Shown here piece after piece: positions 13,160 to 24,792 of a stretch of DNA of 43,453 nt. This DNA comes from Chromera velia (Eukaryota; Sar; Chromeraceae), in NCBI GenBank assembly GCA_018398765.1, contig JAHBMJ010000604.1:1-43453 (forward strand). The letters are read 5' to 3'. Position 1 is the stretch's first letter; each line of letters begins with the position of its first letter. The notes beneath the pieces are model-generated. The model was not told the DNA's origin. It saw nothing but the letters and a program-made list of their open reading frames with translations, and did no database searches. Position numbers and translations under genes: made by a program.

Positions 13160-14473
13160 TTTTGTTTCGGTATGTCGACGTTTTCCCTTCTGCTGGTCTG
13201 ATTTTGTCCCTGTCTCTGCCATCTCCTCTCTCCGTCTCTCCCTGTCCCTGCCTTCTTCTCCGTGCGTCTGAGTGCTCAAAATCTTGCCTGTTGATCTGTT
13301 TGCAGATTCGTCAGTCCCCCTTTCTCCAAGAATTGAATCTGGAGAGGTGCGGACTGACCAGCGCGTCTGGGGAGAGACTGAGGGAGGTGCTCCTCTTCTG
13401 CAGAGGGCTTGTGTCAGTTGGTCTGCAGAGCGGCGTCGTTGTTTTATCTCTCTGTGTGTGAGCACACATCCTTTGTGGTGCTGGGGAAAAGAGAGCTCGC
13501 AGATGCCCTCACTCCACCTTGCTGCACGTCATTTGCCCTCAAATTGTTCATCACACACACACACATGTGCACACACACCTAGAGGACAACTTCCGCAGGA
13601 AACTGCTCGTCAAGAGGGGCAATAAGGGGAGGTAGCCACACAAGATCGTAGAATGTCCCACATGCGCACTCGCCACCAATCGCCTGAATGTTCCAGATAA
13701 TCATGAAGTCTGCAGTGTCATCACTTTCGCTGTCGGTCTCTCTGCGTTGTTTGCATTAATTGTGTATGTATCTGTCTGTCTCTCTGCAGCATTCTCTCTC
13801 TTGACGAGAACCCCCTTGGGGATGCGGGTGTGGAGGTATTGGCTGACGCTCTGATTCAATTGGCAGACGCGAGACGGGGGAGGCGGGGGGGGCAAGAGCA
13901 GGAAGAGTTCAAGAAGCAGGCGGCGGAGGTAGATGCACGGGAAGAGGCAGTGCGAAATGAGGATAGACAGAGGCAAAAAGATAGGGAGAAAGAGGCACAA
14001 GAACAGGAGGAGACTGCAGAAGGAAAGAAGGAAGAAGAGGGAGATGGGCAAAACGAGAAGGAGAAGGAAAAGGAGACCTCCTCTCTGATTGCAGAGGAAC
14101 TTCCGCCTCAGGCCCCCCCTCCCCCCATGAGCTCAGTCCCTCTCAGCTTGAAGGCTCTTAGTCTGAGGGAGGTGGGGGCGACTCCCCATGGGGCCATCAA
14201 GTTGATGGACGCTGTCGAGCAGGTACATTGATTCTGATAAGATATTTCTCAATCCGTGTAGGAAAACAGGATGGTCTATTTATGTCTTACTGCCGACCCT
14301 AATTGCTCCGTTGGTGTGCAGACATGTGTCAATGCTCCTCTCGGTGTATTTCAGCCCATTTTCTGAACATGCTTTTCCCGAAAGTTCGGGAACCTTAATC
14401 TGTTCTGAAATGGGATGTCTCCCTACGTACAGTGCCACATCCCAGATGGAGATGCGCACTCAAGCATATGACG

Positions 14474-14512
<39 letters not shown>

Positions 14513-16137
14513 AGTGAGACTGCTGGAGACAAATTGCTTCTTGACCGTAACAAGATTACAGATGGGAAGGCGATTGGAGACGCTGCCCGCTCTCTGATTT
14601 CGAAGGTCTCTGTGTCAACCCTCAGGTTGGTCTATCTCTCTCTCTGTCGGTCTGTCTGCCTCTCTGTCTGTCTCTCTGTCTCTCTGTCTGTCTGTTTTTT
14701 TCAGATCCTGCTTTTGTGGTGTTGAGAAGTCCCTTCGTTTGTCTACAGGAGGAGAAGCACGAAAGAACCGAACCGTCTTCCAAGCGCGCAGTGTGATTTT
14801 GGGCCTCGTCATTTCACTGCTTTTTGCATGCAACAAATAATCTTACCATGTTTGACGGGATCAAGTGTTCTCCCGTCTTCTCCGTTCCTTCCGCAGTCTC
14901 TCCGAGAATAAACTCGGAAAGCAATTTGTGAAGGAGATGGAAGGCTTGACGGAAATGATCGAGAAGGGCACAGCCACAAAATTTGCGACAAAGGCCATTA
15001 ACCTTGCTGGCAATGATCTCTCTGCAAAGGACACCTGCAAGGTCAGGCAGTCAATCAATCAATCAAGCAGGCAGACAGGCAAAGAGTAAGTTTCCACCGA
15101 TGGTTTGCGTCGTGTCGACACAAGATCGAATTTCTTAGTATCTCATCGATCCCCCGTTCAGCAGCGTTTTCTTTCTTCTCAATGTGCAATCTCCACGTTT
15201 GGTTCGTTTATGACGTTTGGGTCTTAATTTGCCAGAATGCCTTTTTTCTTTTGTCCTCTTCATTCATTCTTCTTTGCACTGATGTTTTCTTCCCCTCTCA
15301 TGTTTGCAGCTGGCTTCGATTCTCTTCTACTGTCACTCTGCAATCCATCGATCGACAAAGAAGCAGGACATCCCTCCGTTGATCTTGAAGGCAGGGGGGG
15401 GGAGTCTTCTGCTGAGGGAATTGGCAGCCAACGCGATGAATGCCCCAGATGCCGGAGGGTCTGCTTCGGATGGAAAAGACAAAGACAAGAAAGGGGGAAA
15501 CTCCAACGTTCAGGGAGGAAAGGAAGAAGACATAGAGGCAGCCGCGATTGCAGCAGCCGCAGTTGCAGAGGACGGCAGAGGATCGACTCTGATGATCAGA
15601 CCTCAGTCCCCTCTCAGGAGAATGTTCGATGCTCTTTTGGGCTTCGACAGTGCCGAGCCCGTACCTCCCCTCTTGGATGTTTTTGAGATCACCCAAATGG
15701 GACTCTCCCAGGCACCCACGTCGGACTACCTGGCCGTCTCGGAAGGTGACCCTCTGCGACGAGCCCGTGCAGCAGCTGCATGGAAGAAAGTGGCCAGGTA
15801 TATGAGGATGGGGTTCTTCCGGCTTTCACACGGAGACGGCAAAGGGGGGCCCGCGAGGCAAATCGCAGCCTCGTCCAGACCTCTCGCCCCCTCCTGGCCT
15901 AAATTACTCACATCCGTCGATGAGATCGGACCAGGACCCCAGCCCTACGCAGCCCCCCTTCCCTCCTACGGCAGGTCGCCGAAGCGTTCTGCCGCCCTTT
16001 TGAATCGGGAGAAGTCGGCCAAACGCGACCTTGCACTGTATTCTATGACCTTCTTCCCTCCTCTTTACAGCGACCCAAAGAGCGCGCCTGGAGGAGAAAA
16101 GACAGTTGAAACACACAGACAAGAAGAAAACCAGTGA
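1755..16137 (+). CDS. Gene 1: ~2040-aa protein with C-terminal RNI-type leucine-rich repeats (29 exons)
   Basis: Exons: 1755-3030, 3439-3475, 3595-3678, 3707-3958, 4204-4822, 5114-5561, 6264-6382, 6981-7052, 7403-7483, 7759-7837, 7960-8056, 8258-8359, 8686-8798, 8946-9013, 9366-9462, 9702-9880, 10178-10204, 10491-10774, 11036-11102, 11350-11432, 11661-11708, 12375-12480, 12654-12760, 13044-13095, 13306-13412, 13790-14222, 14513-14625, 14897-15041, 15310-16137. Phase is kept throughout: 6123 nt, 2040 residues plus stop. Residues 1-900 are mostly disordered and charged. Residues ~1240-1450 form a beta-rich block (LGFLVLRGLYLALYSK) that could be a PH-like fold; this is a guess. LRRs run over ~1480-1790 (FLQELNLERCGLT, ILSLDENPLGDAG, LLLDRNKITD) and are interrupted by a ~70-residue Glu/Lys coiled-coil insertion. 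The tail is disordered. It is probably a cytosolic scaffold; function unknown. The least certain junctions are exons 2-4 and the donor at 13096. An upstream exon cannot be excluded. Confidence 0.85.
5639..5755 (+). repeat. (CTGT)n microsatellite in gene 1 intron 6
   Basis: Imperfect CTGT/CCGT/TTGT tetranucleotide repeat on the sense strand of gene 1, lying inside the intron 5562-6263. The open frames across it, rich in Ser/Val/Cys/Leu, are repeat artefacts. Confidence 0.9.
6165..6252 (+). repeat. Compound (CCTG)n(AATG)n microsatellite at an acceptor
   Basis: About nine CCTG units run directly into about thirteen AATG units with one AATA variant. They end just before the TGCCTGCAG acceptor at 6263. 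The repeat therefore occupies the branch-point and pyrimidine-tract zone of intron 6 of gene 1. Confidence 0.9.
11503..11586 (+). repeat. (CTTT)n/(CTTTT)n microsatellite in gene 1 intron 20
   Basis: A pure tetranucleotide CTTT tract changes to a pentanucleotide CTTTT tract on the sense strand, inside the intron 11433-11660. It is pyrimidine-only over about 80 bases. Confidence 0.9.
13097..13162 (+). repeat. (TCTG)n microsatellite just after a donor
   Basis: TCTG/TTTG repeat beginning right at the donor of exon 24 of gene 1 (donor GT at 13096). It may blur the true donor: a GT occurs every four bases. The phase-0 choice at 13095 was made because it joins the next LRR exon in frame. Confidence 0.85.
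14476..14510 (+). repeat. (TG)n microsatellite abutting an acceptor
   Basis: About 17 TG units end directly in GCAG, the acceptor of exon 27 of gene 1 at 14512. A TG run in the pyrimidine-tract position is known to affect splice-site use in other eukaryotes; here that is only an inference. Confidence 0.9.
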
Positions 16138-16884
16138 ACAAACAGCACAGATTGGAATGTTACGGGGTTATATAAACTGTGTATTATGCAGTATACTGTA
16201 TATATATACTATTAAATTACCTTAGGCTAAATGTGTAGCTAAATATGCTTATTTTACTATATTCAAATTATTATTATAGTCTAAATTGCAGTTAAATCCC
16301 ATCTATTGATACAAAAAAAAGTTAAAATAACTGCTAAGTTAAATATATAATTGTGGAGTCTTACCCTGTGGCGCCGCCCTCTGGACCCTCGCATGCGCTG
16401 TATCTGAATGAGCCCGCGTGCCGACGCCAGGCTCCGCCGCCGCGCTTTGTTTCATACGTGTCGCGCGCGTCGATCAAAGTTGTTGAAGTCGATCGAGTCT
16501 GACCTTTGTATTCAAGCATGCAACATGTTACTTGAGCAACGGATAGCATCGTTTGAGTCTGATGTCTGTTTCTCATAGATCAAGAGAGCTCTAGAGTCTG
16601 AGAGAGAGGAATGAGTAGAAACCGTATATAATAGAATAAATCCAGCTGATTGGAATCCTAGATCACTCTAGAGCTAAACCTTCTGTAGACTATTGCCTGA
16701 ATGAGTGTTGCTCACGTTCCTTCTCTAGAATTTCCCTAAGGTTCTTGTCCTTACTTTACCTTCTGTCTGGACGCCATAAGGTGGCCGGACAGGAGGGACA
16801 AAGCATAATGTCGATCTCTATTCAAAACAGTCTATTGATTTTTTTTTATGATAATGATGGCCTATAGACCGATTATTAGCGGCG

Positions 16885-16919
<35 letters not shown>

Positions 16920-17092
16920 CTAGGATGATAATGATGATACTAGTGATGATAATGATAAATTGATAATGAGGTGAGTCTCAGGTGACTTAACCTGCTAGCC
17001 ATCGTGTCCCAATAATAAAAGGCAGTCTATCAGCATTCATGTCATATTGTAAAGCTAGCTAGGAGCATGCACGCTAGCGATTACTCACATTA
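16138..17092. other. AT-rich 3' flank of gene 1; no gene
   Basis: The stretch 16140-16350 is strongly AT-rich (TATATATATAC, ATTAAATTACC) and probably holds the gene 1 3' UTR and polyadenylation region; no single signal was chosen. A GC-richer block at 16360-16560 with many GATC/CGCG words is unexplained. An (AAT)n array is at 16887-16917, followed by ATGATAATGATGAT-type repeats to about 16970. Confidence 0.5.
16887..16917. repeat. (AAT)n microsatellite
   Basis: About ten uninterrupted AAT units in the AT-rich 3' flank of gene 1, followed by degenerate GATAAT repeats. Confidence 0.9.
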
Positions 17093-17100
17093 TAAGCGGC

Positions 17101-17310
17101 CTAGGCGCCGGCTAGAGAAAAAAAAAAAAAAGATCTCCCTAGATCGTCTACTTTTTTTTTTCCAATCAAACAACTGTTGTTCAACTGTTACATAAGTGTT
17201 GTTTGTCTGTTGCACAACTGTTGTCAAGTGTTGTTTAGGGTCAAAAAGTAAAAAAAAAAAAAGATTTCCCCAAATCGTGTACTTTTTTTTTTTTTCTAGC
17301 CGGCGCCTAG
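17101..17310. mobile_element. MITE copy 1 with CTAGGCGCCGGCTAGA inverted ends, 8-bp TSD
   Basis: The left end CTAGGCGCCGGCTAGAG mirrors the right end CTAGCCGGCGCCTAG. Both are followed inward by A/T runs and paired blocks (AGATCTCCCTAGATCGT and AGATTTCCCCAAATCGTGTA). The centre carries repeated ACAACTGTTG/AAGTGTTGTT words. TAAGCGGC flanks both sides (17093-17100 and 17311-17318) as an exact 8-bp target-site duplication. It has no ORF and is non-autonomous. An 8-bp duplication suggests a hAT-type transposase, but the tip does not match the usual hAT terminus, so the superfamily is open. Confidence 0.88.
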
Positions 17311-17711
17311 TAAGCGGCCGAACTTTAAGACTACTAGCTAGCAAAACACTGCGCCCCAGGATCGATCAATCCCTAGATCAGTCTGATTCAGGCGGTCCTA
17401 GACAAGTAGCACTAGATACAGCAATGAGAACACTGGCCTTTCAGGCATCCCTCTGAAGAAGAAGCGAGGAGTACCCCCTTACACGCTCCTCTTAGTTAGT
17501 TAGTTAGTTAAAAGATGCTAGTAAAAGATGCCTATATATTTATTTAAATTTATATTTAGTTATAGGGGTTACCGCCTTATATTTAAATTTAAATTCATAA
17601 TTCAAAGTTTAATAAGCAGAATATGTATGTTATTCGTTGTGATCTGCCGCACGCTAGATGCCTAGCATGCCCTGATGTATAGCGATAGCGTATAATAATG
17701 TCATGATGACG

Positions 17712-17952
17712 CTAGGCGCCGGCTAGAGAGAAAAAAAAAAAAATCCCCCCAAACCCTTTACTTTTTTTCTTTTTTTTTTTCTGTATCAGTCAAACAACTG
17801 TTGTTCAAGTGTTGTACAAGTGTTGTTTGTGTGTTGCACAACTGTTGCTAAGTGTTGTTCAGGGTTGAAAAATAAAAAAAAAAGAAAAAAAAAAAAGATC
17901 TCCTCAAATCGCTTATTTTTTTTCTTTTTTTTTTTCTCTAGCTGGCGCCCAG
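17712..17952. mobile_element. MITE copy 2, same family, 7/8 TSD
   Basis: It starts with the same CTAGGCGCCGGCTAGAG tip and ends in CTAGCTGGCGCCCAG (two changes from perfect). The core of ACTGTTGTTCAAGTGTTGT words matches copy 1, with longer A/T runs (241 versus 210 bp). Flanks TGATGACG (17704-17711) and TGATGATG (17953-17960) match at 7 of 8 positions, as expected for an older target-site duplication. It lies only 401 bp from copy 1, in the same orientation by its core. Confidence 0.85.
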
Positions 17953-17960
17953 TGATGATG

Positions 17961-19526
17961 ATGAATTTTTAATTTTTGTTAGGATTTTTGTTGTGATTGC
18001 ATGCATTTAAAGTATTAATTGATCTGGAAATGAATTGAAGTTTTCAGGAGCGAACGAAAAAGGAGATTGGCTCAATGAATTCAGCAAGACAACGGCACTT
18101 CTCAGGCTCGCCTTTCATTCTTTTCGCATCCAATAAATCCTTTTCTGTCGGAATTGCGCGTGCAGACTTTGACCTTCAATCAGTTCGGCACAACCAGAGC
18201 AAGTACAGCTTACCTGGCAGGAACAGCTAATGGCCCCACAGTGGTAGGAACGCAGTTCGCTGACCCTGTCACTTCGATCGCTGCTCGTTCTTATTTTCTT
18301 TCTGTATGTAAGGTTATCTTTGTTTCTTTTTGTTGGTCTACTTGGCTGGTTGTTTAGGCGCATGAAGAAGAAAGTTGCGGAGCTGCCATTTGCGTGGCGA
18401 ATTGCTGGCGGGGGGACCCGTCAAAAGAAAACCCCCAAGAGAAGAAAAGAAAATGAATCGCATGTCGTGAACAAAGACATTGGCATGAAGGGCACGGCAT
18501 GGCATGACATGAGTGCAGAAGGTGACGGGGCACGAAACAAACCAGCTACTCACTTTGCTTTGACAACTCTTTCCCTTCATTCTCTTTGCAGTCCCTCGCA
18601 ACTGCTCAAGTGGTGACAACTTTCGGAGTTGTATCGGGCCTTTTTTCTTGTGTGTTCTCTGCATGTGTTTTTTCGTCGCGTTGATTGGACGGAACGAAGA
18701 AAGGAGCCAATGAAGGTGCACGCTCACTGATCCATGCCAGATTCATTTTCTTCCCTTCTTCTCTTCCTCCTTCCCTCTTTTCTTTGCCTCTCTTTCTCGG
18801 GTTGGAGTAAGAGGTGCAATCTCTCACAGGAGGAGGACACTCCGTTTCCTTTTTTTCAGTCAGGCATTCTTTCGACTCCAGGGAGTAATGAACGGAAGCA
18901 GGACAAGCGTTCTTGCGGAGAACGAATTCAGCGGGGAAAACAACCAGCGCAGTCACGAAGGGCAATGCAACTTGTCGAATGAGACGAGAGGAGAACGGAA
19001 GAGGAAGAACGCAAAAGAGTGAAAGAAGGAAGGCACCGATGCCAAGAAGGGAAGAGGGAGGGAGAGAGGGAGGAATTCTCTGGTCATTCACTCACTGTCA
19101 ATTCTTTCTTCCATTCCAACACGACGATCCGTCAACAAGGATGCATCGATCCATTGATCAAGCGATCGATCAACTGTTTGTCTGTGTATGTGTGTGTGCA
19201 CTCATGCGTTCATTCAGCTGCAGCAGTCGCGTTGTTGGAAGAAAGCGAGGAAGAAACACAAAGGACAAATCGAACGAGCGTAAGTCCACAGGAGGCTTTT
19301 GAAGAAGAGAAGAGAGGAGGAAGACAAAAGAGGGTTGAACTTCCACCCCTACCCCCCCTTCGTTTTCTTTTTTCCCCCTGGACAAGTCTCTCGAAATACA
19401 AATGGAGAGAGAAAGAGGGATACTGCTGGTTCCTCTTTTTTCCCTCAAGAAATTTCGGTTGTCTTCAAACTTCGTTCATTCTCCCTCCCATTCTCTCACT
19501 GCTTTTCTTCTCCTTCACCTCCCTGC
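17961..19526. other. Region 3' of gene 2; no supported gene
   Basis: This lies between the MITE pair and the gene 2 stop codon. Part of it must be the gene 2 3' UTR. Open frames exist on both strands (for example minus 18606-19091, plus 18320-18616), but they are biased in composition and show no domain or matching splice phase. Nothing here could be assigned a function. Confidence 0.4.
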
Positions 19527-22500
19527 TCAAGGCTCCTCCATCTGGCTCCCCTGGAGACCCGCACCCTGAGAGACCTGAGAGACGCCCAGGGAGGCAGGGG
19601 GGGGCACGGCTGCAGTGCCAGCGGCAGAGGCGGCCAGAGGGTCAGGCACAACTGCCGACGCTCCGAGTGGGGGGGCGACGGACGAGGCCCCGAGAGGAGG
19701 GGGGACACCGGCGGCTGAGGCGGTCAGGGCGGGTGGCGGGATTCCTTGAGAGGCCGCGAGACCTCCTCCTGCCGTCACTCTGCTTGCTTGCATTGACTGG
19801 TTCGCACCGAGCATGGGCACCGGCTGGACTCCCGATGCCTGCAGTGCCCCCGACGCCTGAAGCAGGGGCTCCGACCCTCTGCGGTCTTCCATCGCCGCGG
19901 GGGCCGACCCCCCGGAGACGCCGAGGGATTCCGACGGAGCGACGATCTGGGACTTTCCCTTCTTCCAGTTCTGGAAGAATCTCTGCGCCTGGGGAGCCGG
20001 GGCGGGCGGCTCCCCCTGCTGTCGCCTTGCCCTTGCCGCCTGTTGCTGTTGGGCCTGTGCGAGGAGGAAAGAGGGGTCCCCCCCCTGGTTCTCGATGTCG
20101 GCGATGGCGTCGTCTGCCATCTGGAGGGCGAACTCGTGTGTCTGTTGCTGGAGGGGCAGCACGTACACAGAGAGGACCGAGGAGGCACTCGCGTACCGAC
20201 GACACTCGAGGTCGATCGCCCTGCAAAAAGGGAAGGTAGGGGGAACGAGTGTATGCTAAAGTGAGACAAAGAAAAAATCTTGAAAGAAAAAGAGCAGAAA
20301 GCAAGTCCTAACAAACACAAGCCCACGAGCCAGGCGCAGATCACACACGAAAAAAATATCCAGCAACACACCAGCAGAGATGAACGATAGAAGAGGAACA
20401 CAGCCCTATCTAATTGACTGACTGTTGTGTACGCATCGCATACTGTTCCGTCGATCTGTCCTCTTGCAGGAAGGTGAGGAGGGCCTGCCCAGAGATGTCG
20501 TTCCTGCAGGCAAAGCAACCAAGAGGCAGCACGGAGACATGAAGCGACATGTGCCTCCTCTGTCTCAAGTCTCTCGCTCCTCTCCACAGAGAAAAAGACA
20601 TGCGAAAAGATGAAAGCCGAAAAGCAAAAAAAGGAGAATAGAGTAAGGCGGAATAGAGAAGACCGAAGAGAAGACAAGAGGAAAAAACAGAACAAAAAAA
20701 AGGAAGCGAATGAAAAGCAAAAGAAACAAAAGGAGAAGAAAAGAACTGACGAAGAGAAGAGGTTGATGTGACGCCACTCTCCCGTCTGGATCTCTCCATC
20801 GTCGTACGCAACCGGAGCGAAGACCGAGACAAGGGGTCTGCACAGGTTCGGGACCATCTTCGAGGCCCGATGGTCCCCCAACGCCCCCGGCCCTGCAGGA
20901 ATCGAAGCGTCGACCTCCACCGCGTCGATCAGAGCGTTCTTCAAGTCGTTGATGTGCACCTGCACCGTCGGCAGGTCTCCCGGCTCTCCCCCGTGGGGCT
21001 CCCTGTGCGTGTCGTAACGAGGCTCTTGGGCGTTCCATGCGATGATCGGCTCAATCTGCACACACACATCCACGGAAACAATCATAGGCGCACACACTGA
21101 CGGAAACAGTCATAAAGAGACAGACAGAGACAAATGAGTGGAGAAATACCAAGGGCCCTTCTACACGCACAAAGAAACAAACACCTGATATGCTCCCATG
21201 TTTCCGCCCCCTGACATGCCCCGCCCGGTGCAAGCACTTGCACTCAGTGGAAGAGAGAGAAAGGTCTCTTCCGCCCTTTCATAAACGCAATCATTGACGC
21301 ACGCACACACTCACGCACGCACCTCCATTTCTGCGACGGGGCACCTGGCCACGCCCTTGCAGTAGATCACCCAGTCTGTGTCGTCGTCGGAGCCTCTGTG
21401 CAGGGGCTTGCGGGAGAATCCGATCGGCTGGATCAGTGTCTGTCTGCGGTCTGCGTTCATCTGCTCGGTGTCGTTCTCTCCTCCCGCGATCTGCACCTCC
21501 ACCTCCTGGGGCAGGGCTCCGATCTTCACGTCTCTGCATGCATGCATTCAGACACACACTCACACAGACATGAAGTACTGAAAGAGGGTTAAAGGGCTCC
21601 CCTCGTCTCCCCGACTTTCCAAATATCAGCAGATCCTCGAAAAGCCCCAGAAGGACCCACCAACTTCAGCCCCCCCCTTCCCAACGCACTCACCCGTATC
21701 CGAGCTGGCTCCACTGCTTCCTGTGTTGCACGGATGTTCCCGCAGCCACCAGAGGGCACCACTGAGCGAACGTGATGGCGATGGCCGAGAACACAGCCTC
21801 GATGGCCAGGCAGATGCACCCGATCATGAAGATCACTGCACCCATCCACGCACACATCCACAAACAGATGGACACAAACGGGTGCAGCGGGGCACACAGA
21901 ATGGCACACACAAGAGAAGCGAAGGCACAAATCACGATAAAACAAGGGAAGCAGAGCAAACGAAAAACTGAAGGACGACAAGAAAAATTCTCGCTCCGAA
22001 CCCACCCACCTCCAGCGACGATCACCAGGGCTTCAGAGGAGGGCACCACTCTGTAGATGAGGGCAAAGAGAGTTCCCAGGCCAACGGTGCCGCACGCGAC
22101 CAGGATCATCAGATTGTCCATCGGTCGGACGCAAGGCTTGTACACTGCACACATGCTCTCGCACAGGAGGAGGGCGGGGATATAGAAACAGATGTCGCAC
22201 AGCAAAAAAGAAAGCTCTCGTCAACTTCGAAAACGGATAAACTCAGAAGAGATGGCCCACCCACCTCCCACCCCCCAACCCCCCAGACGAAAGCGAGGAC
22301 CTTCCCCTGCCTGCCCTCCTCCCTGACTGACTGAGGGTCAAAGCGAAGAGTCCGCACATCATCGCGATGATCAGGGAGAGACCAGTCACGCCCGCAGCGA
22401 TCCCGGAGGCCGCAGCGGGAGGACCGCAGAGGAGACCGACCACCAGGCCGAGAAGGATCCGAGCAACCCAGCTGCCGACCCTACCGTAAGGGTTCCGCAT

Positions 22501-24757
22501 GCCGTCGAAGAACAGAGACAGCTGCCCGCTTGTCAGAGGACCCTGCACAGACCCACACAAAACACACACATTTCGTTCTGCAAAAAACGCAAAGAAAGCT
22601 TTTCCATACAACAAAACGCAAAAAGAATGAACTGTCACCGACAAGCGCCACGCAAAACAAAGAAAATGAAACCACCCCACCCCATCAAGGACCCGAATCA
22701 GCCAAAAAACCAACAGCCCGACCCACAGACCTGCAGCTGTTGAGTGTTCACGTTGATCTTCAGGAACGCGACCGACTCGTCCTGTGTCAGCCCTCCCCGA
22801 CGCTGCTTCTGAATAATCGCACGCCCGAATGCATCACGGGTAGCGACCTGCAAGAAACGGGGAAGCCGAAAAAACAAGGATCAAGACAGAGATGGATGAA
22901 GCGAAAACAAGGAAGGACAAAGAAGGAGACAGACATAAAAAGAGCAAACAAACCCACCCCAAACACCCAACCAACCGCCATGCAGACCGACCGACAAACG
23001 CACCTACCCACCTACCTGCACGTCCTCATCGTCCCCGTCCTCCCCGGGTCCCACCAGTTCGTCTGTCGCCTGAGACCCGACCTCCAAATCCTCCATCTGG
23101 TCACCGTACGTCGGCCCCTTCTGCTTCGGGTCAACCACGCGTGTCACCTCTGCAGTGCCTCCCATCACCTTGTACAGACGGGCGAGAGACTCCGGACTGC
23201 ATACGCACACAAAGGGGGAAGGGGGCAGGAGACAGACAGAGTCAACGAGCACTTCCAAATCGAAATTTCTTCGGTATTGCAGAAGGCAGAAGGAACACCA
23301 GAAAAAGCGAAACCAAAGGAAGGGAAGAGAACAGAAGGAGAGAAGAGAACAGAACAGAAAAGAAGAGAAGAGGAGACTGACGTGAGGAGAAGATCGAGCC
23401 ATGAGGTCTGCAGCACCCCCGCGACGTTAGAGGCCGACGCATGCCCCGCGCACCCCCAGAAGGCGATAGGGGCTCTGCAGGTCACCATCGTCACCTCCTT
23501 CACCTGACTGGGCACAGCCATCAGATACCCGCCTGCCGACAGACAGACAGACACACGCATACAGACGCTTTAACTCACTCTCTGATTGACTCACTTACAA
23601 TCTTCTACAGCGAACAGACAGACGAAAAAGAATGTCACACAAGTTTTTCGCTCTCACACAATTGAGGGTGCGAGGAGAAACAGACTGTCGGCAGAATACA
23701 GACCTCCAGAAACAGAGAACGAGCAAATCACCCAACGCAACTTAGAGACAGACAGACAGACAGACAGACAGACTGACTGACTCTTTTCAAGTCTGTCCTC
23801 TTCGTATTCTTCGTCTTCGCCGTCGGGGTCAACGACGCCCTCCAGGGGGGCGACCTCGGTGAATCTGCAGGTGCGTGCAGGCGGAGGGGGGTGGCTAGTT
23901 AGGGAGGGAGGGAAAGGAACGGTTTAGACAGAAGAAAGAAGAAAAATAAAAAGGGCTCAGCATAACAAAATCTCCGACGTGTCTCAAAAGAATGAAAAGG
24001 ACAGAGAGGAAAAAGTCTGTGCCCACCCCACAGGAGAATGGCCCCTCCCCTCCTCACAGACAGAAAACGAACACACACAACCAGATAAGCAATAAACAGA
24101 AAGACAAAGAAACAGGGACCGAAAGAAAAAGCGACAGACAGTCAGACAAACAGACTCCCAGACCGACCGACCTGATTCTTCCGACAACCGAATTCCACGC
24201 GGGGGTCTCGCACCATGCCTGGTAGCACGCCTCGCAGTCCGTTCCTTCCTCCCCTGCCTGATCTTCTCCCGTACCCACGAACCCCTCCGTGTCCGCACAG
24301 AACAGGTACGGCCTGCACCCACACACATACAGATAAAGACGCATGCTCATATGAATACAGACAGACAAAGCGAGACAGGAAGAGATAGAAAGAGACCAAA
24401 GCGCAAATGCACAGAAGAGAAGAGAGATTGCCTGATATACTGTGCGGGAAAAGGCTGCATGAGTCCTCTCTACCTCTGCCTGCTCATCTACCCGTGTATG
24501 CGTACTCGTTGACTGACGTTGCCACAGGAATGGTCGCAAGCTGGTCGCAGTATCTGTCTGTCCAGATTCCGGGGAGGTCCATCATGTCCGGTTTTCCTCC
24601 CATTTCGTCCTCGCTCTCTCCAGGGAGCTGCCTGTATCTGTTGGCCTGAGAGTGCTGAGCACGCCACAGGGAGGCACCCGTCATCTCTGCTGCCCACGCC
24701 TCCGCAGGCACGACGTACACGGCTCTTTTCTTTTTCAGCTGCACGCATACACACACA

Positions 24758-24792
<35 letters not shown>

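Noticed and set aside
18606-19091. 161-codon minus-strand frame downstream of gene 2
   Set aside because: It begins after the gene 2 stop, has no acceptor in phase and no recognisable domain; probably 3' UTR.
19019-20239. 406-codon plus-strand open frame
   Set aside because: Its second half is the exact antisense of the last exon of gene 2. The first half is low-complexity and lies in the probable 3' UTR.
24491-24517. Longer version of gene 2 exon 9 ending at the GTAGAT donor
   Set aside because: It would put the next exon out of frame. The GTCAGT donor at 24517 gives the PYLFCADTEGF frame and fits the local donor style.
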